Part shown: positions 39,118-48,839 of the stretch, one piece after another
Layout: each line of letters starts with the position of its first letter
Numbering within the stretch: position 1 is the first letter of the stretch
DNA from: Sclerodactyla briareus
Taxonomy: Eukaryota > Echinodermata > Holothuroidea > Dendrochirotida > Sclerodactylidae
Direction of reading: 5' to 3'
Assembly (NCBI GenBank): GCA_026419785.1
Contig: JAODTK010000821.1
Span: 186,001 to 250,000 of the forward strand
DNA length: 64,000 nucleotides
Notes under the pieces: model-generated
What the model saw: the letters and a program-made list of their open reading frames with translations, nothing else
Database searches by the model: none
What the model was told of the DNA's origin: nothing
Program-made: the position numbers and the translations under genes

Positions 39118-39493
39118 AAGGACAACTGCATGTTCGGATACAAACAGCGGTTATATCGTGGAGACTGGAAAACTACCGATAGGTCTAAGACCCATTTCAA
39201 TACGATGTTCCTATGTGGAGTTATTGGCCTTCAAAGTTTGGGCCATTAAGCAAAGAAATTGGGAGAATCCCAATTGCACAATAACGCATGACGTCACACA
39301 TGGACGACACGGAAAATTTATGTTATGTATATCATTGTTTCATTCTGTTGAAGCAGAAGTTCTGTTGGTTTCTATCACCAAAGTAACCATCAACACATAT
39401 CAACCCACTACAGCATCCCTCTCCCAAAGTCCCATAGACTAAATGCTTTGAAGTGAAATTAATGTTCAATCAATGTTTCCATAGAAACAAAGA
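39118..39493. repeat. Dispersed repeat, copy 1 of 2
   Basis: Matches 63612-64000 over its length in the same orientation. Shared blocks are aaaggacaactgca, gttcctatgtggagt.attgg, aatcccaattg, catgacgtcac and accatcaacacata.caaccc. Noncoding. Confidence 0.85.
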
Positions 39494-39740
39494 ATGTTTG
39501 CAGGGTTGTGCAAGTAATTACAGTCATTTATTCTGCATGATGGGATGCCTTCCGGTCTTGCGCAATACACATGCTTCACAATACACAAACTTCAAATGAC
39601 TATAATCCGTAACGGAAAGTTACAGGATACCAGCACTTTTTCTTTAATTGATGCTCAAATTCAGGATCAATGTTAGCCTACCGTCATTTTACTGAATTAC
39701 GTAATTTGGATGTATTGGTATAAGTATCGTTTCAGCCGGG

Positions 39741-40172
39741 TTGGATGATCATGTTATGATAAATTCCGTGTGCAATTCATGGATGGAATACACGAGTATA
39801 TATGAACTGCTTTTATTAGAGAATACTCCTAGTATGATAATATTTGGTGACTTAATTGGCGTTATTGTTACTGTGTTGTGTATTTTTCATGTATTTCGGC
39901 GGTTTGAGGAAAAAATACAATATATTGGTAGATGTTGGAGGGGTACGGGTAAGTGTGATTCACAGCTGTGTGAATCTTGCTTCGTAAGTGATGACCCGGT
40001 AAGAAAAGTCCAGGCGAGGCTTCACGGGCCCGGTAGGGGCCCCGCCTCTAACATTCTCCTGAACCCCCCTCAATATGGTCCATGTTATGTATGTGTGAAC
40101 ATGATGAATGCGCAAAAGAGGACGATACTCCATCCAATGCCTTTTGCAGCTGGGAGAGGCCTCTTCTGGTGA
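39741..40172 (+). CDS. Doubtful 143-codon open frame with one hydrophobic segment
   Basis: An uninterrupted frame of 143 codons on the + strand, among the longest in the window that is not explained by a repeat. It has a hydrophobic stretch around residues 32-52 (MIIFGDLIGVIVTVLCIFHV), then a basic patch and cysteines (CDSQLCESC). I recognise no family. There is no splice, start-context or conservation evidence. It could be chance or a single exon of an unknown gene. Confidence 0.15.
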   Translation: MDDHVMINSVCNSWMEYTSIYELLLLENTPSMIIFGDLIGVIVTVLCIFHVFRRFEEKIQYIGRCWRGTGKCDSQLCESCFVSDDPVRKVQARLHGPGRGPASNILLNPPQYGPCYVCVNMMNAQKRTILHPMPFAAGRGLFW

Positions 40173-40199
40173 TCTGAGAGCGTCTAATTTTCCTTGCTC

Positions 40200-41790
40200 A
40201 GATAGTCACAAAGTAAGTAGCCCCCAACATATTGCCTAAAAACCGAGCCTGACAGTGTCGGTAAATTGACTATATGCTGTCGGTACATTTAGCCTATGTT
40301 CATCCCAGCCCCTCACTTCATCACCCCAGTTACGCTATTCGTTGTCATGATATAAAAACTCGTACCAGTTACGCAGCATTCACCAGCTCCGTCATTCAGC
40401 GTGGACGAGAAATAGTAATATTATGCACTTGTGTGAACCCCCTATATGGCTCTACACAGTGTGCGACACTGCGGGTACGGGGAGGTAATTAAACGCACAC
40501 TTCAGATCAAGAATTGCAGACTGTCCGTCCTACATATGACTCATTTTGAACCACAATCGCCATTTTTACGGAAAACTATTAACATATTCTGAAAGAGAAA
40601 CTTTTCAAATCAGTTTCATGTACTTTTTGTTAAGGTATGATATACTAGTGAGAAAGAAATGCAGTTATAAATTAGGGCTGGCGAGTAGTCTATCAGTAAA
40701 TGGTGAAAAAGGTTTCAATATGTGCAGTAATATACGACCATGGTATATAGCAAAGAGCGATAGCCCCCTCTGCTGTTGGGAACGGCTAAATCATATCTTC
40801 TGCTTTAGCAGGCTACGCCATATGTGAAACCCACATACCTAATATAAACTTAATAAAAAAAAAAAGTGCATTCATTAAATATCGTGCTGCCAAGTTTTTT
40901 GCGACTTTGTCCTGTCGTGACCTCGAATGACCATTAACTGACACTGAAAACAAAAGGGTCCATCCTCTCCACAAGAGCAACCCACGTGCCTGATTTGAAC
41001 ATGATATACGTGCTAGCGTTGTGGCGTCACACACCTGCACTCACCCACCCACACACACATACGCACGGCACGGTGCGTCGGTGACTGCATAGATTCCTTT
41101 TGCCTCCGGAACTTAGGAATAAAAGAACGCAACACTATGTAGTGATTCCTTGTCATATTTTTTCAGCTAATACCATTCTCCATTAACAAAATGAGACTAT
41201 CAAGGTACTCATAAGACCTAATACCTAAATATCAGTCTACGCAGTCGGGTAGAAAAATAGATTTGACCAGCACACCGAATGATTAATTGCGTTGTCAAGT
41301 GTTGAGTTTCAAGTAACAAGTTCCTTCCTATGATAACCAAAAAATAAAAAAAAACTGTAAATGATTAACAATTAAATAGCTTTGAGAAGGAATGTGTAAC
41401 AGGGACTGAAAACCTGATGAAAACAGGACAAATGCTAATGTTTGGCGAAGAGGAGGCGAGTGCGAGTCATTAGGTTATGGGAGACTCCTCCCAGAAGCAA
41501 AAACGCAAGTATGCGTCGTGATCATGCCATTCTTTGCGTATATCTAATTAGGTAACAAAAGAGACTCTTCCAAGATCACCTAAAATCTGAATAATCATCG
41601 AGCAGGCAAGTAGCAGAATATTCAACTTACCACACACCAATGCCACGTGTAAATGTCATTGACCCAGATGTAGAAAAGATATCATTTTGGTTTGTAATTG
41701 CTAGCGAATATTATTAAGTGGTTCCAATGGTGTGGCGGGCAGATTTCAGAGATCCTCATCCCTTAACACCAAAGCATACCCAGGAGCGCG
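40200..41790. other. No gene recognised
   Basis: Short frames only (up to 93 codons at 40546-40827). No repeat was identified until the G-tract stretch at 41790. Confidence 0.45.
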
Positions 41791-41941
41791 CCACAGGGGG
41801 GGGGGGCAAGGGGCAGTTGCCCCCCCCCTATGGGTTTTGGGCCGAAAAAATAAAATCGTTTGAACGATGTTTTAAAGCACTTATTTTCGTAGGGTGTGGG
41901 GTGAGGTGTCTATAAATGTTACTACTACTACTACTATCAAG

Positions 41942-43400
41942 TTTGTCGGATTCGAACAAATCTTCAAAGATGGGGGGGGGGGGGAGGGGGCACGTTCCCC
42001 AATCAAATCTTAGTGGAAAAAATATTGTGGTGATGATTTAACTTCTTTTGTAAATGAAAAACCCAATTTTTTCGCGCTCTTCGCGCGCGTGGCCGTGTTT
42101 TCTAGGTACGTTTTCATTTATTCGATGAGATCCACGCATGGATCTAAGTACCAAAAATCAAGTTCGCGGATTCAAACAATCTTCGCAGATGGAGGGGGGG
42201 GGGAACGTTCTATGAATCAAATCCTAGTTATTAGGTAAATGAAAAACCCCAAAATCTTCGCGAGCCTGTCGTGTTTTATTCGTCAATTTTCATTTGATCC
42301 GATTATACTGCCACGCTCAATGTGATGTACCGGTACCAAACATGAATTTCGCGGATTCGAACAAATCTTCAAAGATGGGGGGGGGGGGGCATATGTTCAC
42401 CAAAGTCCCAAATGAACCATGTTGTGGTGATAGTTTTTAACACTTAGGAAATCAAAAACCCTAAAAAATTTCAGCGCGTTTCGCGCGGCGTCGTTGGCTT
42501 TTCTAAAGCAGTTTTCATTGGAAGATTAGATGCCACACATTAATCAACTTAACAAAAATCAACTTTGTCGGATTCGAACAAATCTCGAGATGGGGGGGGG
42601 GAGGGGGGGGGGAGGGGGCACGTTCCCCAATCAAATCTTAGTGGAAAAAAATGGTGGTGATAGGATTTTTAAATCTTGGTAAATAAAAAACCCAATTTTT
42701 TCGCGCTCTTCGCGCGCGTGGCCGTGTTTTCTAGGTCAGTTTTCATTGATCCGATGATAGCCCACGCATGGATCTAAGTACCAAAAATCAAGTTCGCGGA
42801 TTCAAACAATATTCGCAGGAGGAGGGGGGGGGGGGGGGGGGAACGTTCTATGAATCAAATCCTAGTTATTAGGTAAATGAAAAACCCAATTTTTTCGCGC
42901 TCTTCGCGCGCGTGGCCGTGTTTTCTAGGTCAGTTTTCATTTGATCCGCTTATATGCCACGCATCAATTTGATGTACGGTACCAAACATGAATTTCGCGG
43001 ATTCGAACAAAGTTTCGTAGATTGGGGGGGGGGCCTGTTCACCAAATCCCCAAATGAAAAATGTTGTGGTGATGAGTTTTTAATCACTTAGGTAAACAAA
43101 AACCCTAAAATTTCCGCGAGTTTCGCCCCGCGCGTCGTTGTGCTTTCTAAATCAGTTTTCATTTGATCCGATTATATGCCACACATTAATCAACTTGTAA
43201 CAAAAATCAACTTTGTCGGATTCGAACAAATCTTCAAAGATGGGGGGGGGGGGGCACGTTCCCCCATCAAATCCCTGTGAAAACAATTAAATATTTTGGT
43301 GATAGTTTTTAACACTTATGTACGTAAAAGAAAAAAAAAAATCCGGGCGCTTCGCACGCGTGCCTGTGTTTTCTTCGTCAATTTTCATTCGACCCGATTG
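41942..43400. repeat. Trimeric higher-order satellite, monomer about 215 bp, about 6.8 monomers
   Basis: Monomers start at 41942, 42163, 42347, 42564, 42793, 42993 and 43212. Each has a cggattc(g/a)aacaa start, a poly-G box, a tcaaat/aaatg block, an aaaaaccc run followed by a GC palindrome such as cgcgctcttcgcgcg, and gttttcatt. Types A (cacgttcccc), B (gaacgttctatgaatcaaat) and C (gttcaccaaa) alternate A-B-C-A-B-C-A, giving a 622-648 bp higher-order period. No coding sequence. Confidence 0.85.
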
Positions 43401-43989
43401 TATGACACGCATATAGCTACTTGTACGATGTGGTGTCGATTCCAGAGGGAGGCGTTCATCAGTATTCGGCTGGGGGACGCATTCCGGCCACACCAGTCTG
43501 CATATTTACTTCAGCGGTTATTTAGTCTAACAATCGGTAGTCAAAGTTCAGTACAATCTTACGCCTTGCAGCATAGGCGCACTGTAACTGAAGGCCACGT
43601 TCACGATCGATTTTTTTTTGTGTATGCTATCAGTTCATGACTGTATGCGGTCGATGCTGGTCGTCGGATCATCCCTCTCCATCATAAGGTGAGGAGAATT
43701 TTAAATAAAAAACCCATTATACAAAATGGACAGACAAAAAAAGGCAACTTTAAAGATATTTTCAGTGTCGATGAAACGGCCCAGAGAGGCGACCTCCTGT
43801 CATCTGGAAGCTTCAGGAAGCCAAAAATTTTCTGATAGTATTACGCTCCGCACCAGGTGGCGCTCCGCTTAGATAGTCAAATATCAAGTTTCGACCGCCC
43901 CTATTGTAAAACCCTGGCGCCGCCCCTGAGCATACCATGACCAATAGAGAAACTAAATGAAGGAATCTACAGATACCAATCTTGCATAA

Positions 43990-44840
43990 TGTATGGAGTT
44001 TCCACAACGAAGATTAGACTTTCTACGTCTATAACCCGAGATACTGGGCCAGCCGCACATTCGATTTTAATCGAAAACCTGAATATTTTTTTATTTTTTT
44101 ATTTTTTTAATCAAACTGAAATATTAGGGAATATCCAATCCCTTGCCGGAGAGAATAGGTGTCTTCGTGGGCGTATAAGACCCCAGCAGAGGGTGTTGGT
44201 TGGACGTGCAAAATTTGGCGTTGTATGATATTAAGCGCGTTATGCCGGTATGGGTGTCTCAGAGGGCGTTTCAGTTTTATTTTACCGGAAACAGTTACAT
44301 TTTTTGGGAACATCATAGTGGAAAAAATAGATACCGGTATACTTAATCGTATGTTCATGAACTCGAGATGTTGGTCCAGCCGCGCCACTCTTGAATTTCA
44401 GTGCCGAAAAACCTCAAAATATCAGAAATTATCGAATCCACGTCGAGGGATAGGTGTTTTCGAAGGCTTATAAGACCCCTAGCGGGTCATAACCAAAGAT
44501 CCGGTTTTGTCAGTGGCCACAAAGCGCACAAGGTGGGGTCAACATTTAGGCTGTGCACAAGTGTGGGTGGTGCCAAAATGTTGGAAATTACCCGTCCTTT
44601 CTGGCTCGGATTCAAAAAAGTTGGCTTATCGTTCTATACTCTGCACTACGTATTTCGATGAAATTGACAAATCGCATATTTCGTGGGAGGGGGAGGGGGG
44701 GGGGGGGGGGGGGGGTGGGGGGGGGGGGGGGGGGGTGGGGGGGGGGGGGGGGGGGGGGGGGGGCGGGGCAACGTTTGGGTGGAGCACAAGCGTAGGTGAG
44801 GTGTGAAATGTTGAAAATTGCCTTTACTTTTCATTGCTTG
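43990..44840. repeat. Degenerate tandem repeats around a long poly-G tract
   Basis: gaataggtgtcttcgtgggc (44153) recurs as gataggtgttttcgaaggc (44449), a period of about 297 bp. The ggtcaacatttaggctgtgc block (44537) recurs as ggcaacgtttgggtggagca (44765) on the far side of the G tract. Confidence 0.6.
44688..44763. repeat. About 75-bp almost pure poly-G tract
   Basis: G throughout with one A near the start and two single T interruptions. Glycine-rich or proline-rich open frames across it are composition artefacts. Confidence 0.9.
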
Positions 44841-44844
44841 GTCT

Positions 44845-47800
44845 TACATTTCTAACCCTTCCACCCTCAGCACAATATTTCCAGATGTTAGGAATTACTG
44901 GAATTGTCATTTATGGTGTTATTTTTTTTTACCCCTCTCCTAATCTTCCCCCTTTATCTATGTATCTGTCCTATCCTACATCTATTCAGTGTGTCAACAA
45001 TTGCTTTTTTGGCCCCCAACAGTCATTCTGCGATGGATGTTGACCAACTTATTACAATGTTCTAGACCCATGGGACATGTTTGACTTGTAAAGGTCAAGG
45101 GTAAAGGTAATTAAAGTGGCAATATAGGCTATTATGTGTTAAAAATTTCAAAATGTATCTCCCCCTACGATTTTGTGCAAGTGTGAGGCTTTGGTTCATA
45201 ATGATGGTCTACGCGTACCTTCGGGGTTTAGGAATTTTGGTCCGAGGTCCCACTTGGGCCTGAGGGTCCATTTTATGAGATTTCACACAATGGTACTTGA
45301 AATGCATCCCTCCCACAGCTTCAATTGATTTTCTTCAAAGTTACAGTAATGGTCATTGTGTAGAGGGCCATCAGGGGAGGGGGTTGGGGGTCGGAATTTT
45401 GAGCCGGCCCAGTAGGAAATACTTCAAAATCTTGCCATTCCTACATTACGGTTGAACAGTGCCTGATGTTCGGTCATAATGAGGTCCAATAGCCGTACTA
45501 CCTTCAGGGATTCAGGACTCACGGCTATTGTGGGGCCGTGTGGTCCATATGTGGAATGTATTTGACTAACTAAGAATCTTGGCCAGATGAAGATAAAGAC
45601 AAAGTCGCCCTACATGACAGGGACACAATATTCCATTGTTTGAAACGGCCTCTTGCCGCCTCATGATCTTGAACACATAATGGAAGTGGAACATTCGTCT
45701 TGCCTTTGTGAGGTGTGAGCTACAGGGCACCATTCGGTGCTCTAGTTACGAGATGTGGTCTTCGGCCTAGCTTATAATATCAACAAATGATGTGGTGCAG
45801 TATTGGAATGTGGTGCGAACTTCCAACTGGTTGGTGAGGGCTAGGTAAACGACAGGTGTCAGAGCTCACAAACTACAAGAAAACAAGACCTCTACCAGAT
45901 ATTCGAGCCCACATTCAGGAGTCGTCATCTGCCATTCTTGAGGTGGGTCACTGTTATTATCTGTAAATTTTAGTAGCTGATTCAACTCCTTATATTCCAT
46001 CTTCGTTTTATCACCCACCCTGCCTTTTTACGAGCCTATACGAGATTAACAACTATTTCCAGTTGCGCTACTGTATTTCATTGATCGCTCTTCTTTGACG
46101 TCCCCACGCACTCACAGTGGTGACAACTGGTTTCAACTTGCGACTCAATGTCACACGACAGCCGCAACACTCACGGCATTTTCTCAGCAGTATGTCTTCA
46201 CCAATCACCATGATAGCCCACACTATCACTGGATTTCATATCAACTTTGGTATTCTATCAATTCATCCTGCCAAGCCAATGATTGTCTCTCAAAGTCAGA
46301 CGGAGAATGCCATATAATGCCCTGCACTGAACCCTCACACTCTGTAAAAGGTAGCAAAAAAGAAATTCTGATGACCTTCAACCTGAAAATTCCTGAACCA
46401 CTCCCGCCACGTTTCAAAATCATTGGTGGCGCCAGATTTCCCCTGATTGGGTCGATTTCCCTGACGGGGGGGGCCATTCCCCGACGAGTGCCTCACCCTA
46501 ACCCAAGGAATTCCAACTGCTTTTTTGATGTTTTCCATTGTTTTGAACATTTTCTGAAAAAAGAAACGCAAAATGAGAAATACACATTGTGAGAAGCAAT
46601 GTTTACTTTCAATAGCGTCCCACTCAAATCAACGCCCTCATTAGTTTAGAATAGGTCAGGTATTCCTCCCAATAACTTTTTGCACGGAATACCTGGCACT
46701 GCGTCGTGAAGCACCACCACTCGACACGAGGCAAAACCGTGATAGACGGCAGAACGAGCATCCTCCCAAACAATTGACGCTTATCTTCTTGCAAGGGCTT
46801 TCGAAGATTCCATAAGGCTTGTGTATCCTATCTATATTTCCTGATTGTCTAGTCTGTAGGAAGAATGATTACTCTGATCTTAAACTCGAGCGAGGAACTC
46901 TTGGCATTACTATAGAAGATATAAAGCGCGCCGAAAATTTCAGCCAATATAGGAATTTTCACGCTAAAGAAGTTTGGAATATATACTGTCGGGGCAAAAG
47001 CCCTTCTTCGGGGTGTGTACATTTTAGCCTACGCCACTCCGGGCTTCCCCGACGAGATGGGAAAAATTCCCCGAGCGGGGGGGCCAGGCTTCCCCGACGG
47101 GGGGGCATGGCCCCCTGCCCCCCCCTGCGCCACCCCCCTGATTTCAATACACGACACCCCAACCCGCCAATGCGGGACATATGTATTATACTGGCAGACC
47201 TTAGTCGTTACCTAACTGTCACATGACTTCTCAGCCATTTTAATAATGCAATTATGTATGGCATGACCGACTCATGATACTGACGACTTATGATACACTC
47301 ACTATACACCCTTTGTGTGCAACTACTGCAGAGTGTTTAATTGACTTAAGTAAGTCAGCACTCTATCTACCTGGCTGTAATGTCACAGAACCATGGACTG
47401 TTCGTCCACCACATCCCAAGAGAAGGCCCAGCATTTCTTGGTATTATCCAGTAGTAAAAATTTTCGGACTGTAATCAGAAGGTTAAAACTACGGCTTACG
47501 ATTTTTGGTAAAACCAATGCTTCATTATTGTTACGTCATGAATCCCTACTATCGAAGAAATTTTACGGCTCTTATAATATAGGCCTACATCGGCAAACCG
47601 GCAGATTTTGCAAGTCAGAATACTGTAGAGAACCAGGACTTGTTACTAAATCTTTAAAGAACTTGATTGGTAGCCACTCGAAATAGAAGAAGAGCAAACC
47701 ATTTACAGTTGTATGGAATGTGAATGACCATCTGTTGACATACCTCTCTTGAATTATGTTACCGTACCTGGAATGAACGTGGTACAGAGGACATACCCAG

Positions 47801-48540
47801 AAATTTATTCAGGCCACGTTGTAACAAGTAATCATATCAGGGTTTTTTTTTTTTTCCGGCTACCTTACATGATTGTAATTGTTTACTATCCCAGAGGTTG
47901 TTTGCAGTAAAACTCTAAACGAGTGTAAACATGAGCGGAGGAGCTTTTATCAATCCAGACCCCAACAGTAACCCAGCTTTCTGACTCTCAATGTTGGAGT
48001 GATGCATCCAATGGATGTTCTGCTGACTACCAGATCCAGCTCAAGTAATAAAGTTTCTTGCATCTCCCCACTTCCTGCTAGCACATAGGTCCACTAGGGC
48101 ATGGTATTAGCAGGTCGCAACGCGTTACTCGTCCCCCACGACGCCTTCATGGGATTATTCCATGGACTATGCCAACTATTCGGAAGCTCGTCTTCATTCC
48201 CCACTTCGCCCAGTGATCTTTGCATTCACCTGTTACTTGCTTGGGAGTGGGGTAGCTACAGAACCTTCTGCATGGACCATGACACAAATAGTGTTGCGGT
48301 GTCAATGAAAGCAGGGTTTGTTCACTGTCGTGACCAAACCCTACAATATCTCACCCTTCAACCCCCAACGGGGGCTATTCCTGGTGCTGCCCCTGCAATC
48401 CAGAGCCAAACTACTTGAGACAGGGCTGTGGGCTGTCACTGTCCTGTACATGGAATAATAAGGGCAAGGATCGAGGCATAAAAATATATAATCGGAATCT
48501 TGTTGAGGACATACAAACATTTAAATATCTTATTGATTCT
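44845..48540. other. Intergenic region upstream of the METTL6-like gene
   Basis: Two related G/C-rich stretches (46460-46500 and 47040-47140) share ttccccgacg and gggggggcc words. A 165-codon frame (46095-46592) overlaps one of them and is not credited. The promoter of the downstream gene must lie somewhere here, but no TATA or initiator was assigned. Confidence 0.45.
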
Positions 48541-48545
48541 CGCAG

Positions 48546-48839
48546 ATGGGAGTCCGACACAACGTCCCTTGACCAAACCGCCAACTGGAATCAAAAACCG
48601 TCAGTCTCTCCACAATTGACACTGACCCAATATGAGGCTGAGAAACCAGCAAGATAAAGTCCTGGTGTCGGAGTTCAAGCAGAACAAACTGGAGCTGTGG
48701 AGGCGAGGAAAGAACTGGGACTCTTCTCACGGCGGCCCTTTCCCCCCCCCCCCCCCCCCCCCCCCTCCCAAACTTCTTAAGGACAGTCCACTGGATCTGG
48801 ATGGAGTTTGCCGAGTTGTTAGCTACATCCCAAGATGAG
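48546..48839 (+). CDS. METTL6: METTL6-like exon 1 (first recognisable coding exon)
   Basis: Codes the family N-terminal helix (EAEKPAR, then DKVLVSEFKQNKLEL at 48653-48697), KNWD near 48710-48721, and, after a C-tract, NFFKD and HWIWMEFAELLATSQDE (48789-48839). It ends in GAG with donor gtgagt at 48840. The 5' boundary is tentative: an acceptor-like ttgattctcgcag ends at 48545, followed by an ATG that is out of frame with the downstream block. The frame shifts at about 48652 (two bases short), around the tryptophan codon near 48698, near 48709, and by compensating one-base changes at 48778 and 48788. A 24-base C run at 48742-48765 sits where the family has a conserved segment just before NFFKDRHW. 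Confidence 0.75.

Noticed and set aside
41942-43400. CRISPR-like array
   Set aside because: The monomers are about 215 bp and similar along their whole length, not short repeats with unique spacers, and the DNA is eukaryotic.
44507-44834. Glycine-rich (+) and proline-rich (-) open frames
   Set aside because: They are translations of the poly-G tract and its flanks and have no independent coding signal.
45880-45945. Possible isolated exon (DIRAHIQESSSAILE followed by gtgggt)
   Set aside because: Too short, no recognised family and no partner exons, so it cannot be distinguished from chance.
46095-46592. 165-codon + strand open frame
   Set aside because: It runs into a G/C-rich dispersed repeat stretch and shows no family similarity; it is probably chance.
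48470-48545. RTE-like RT tail reading VEDIQTFKYLIDS just upstream of exon 1
   Set aside because: Only one short block resembles the family and no neighbouring RT motif supports it; it could be chance.
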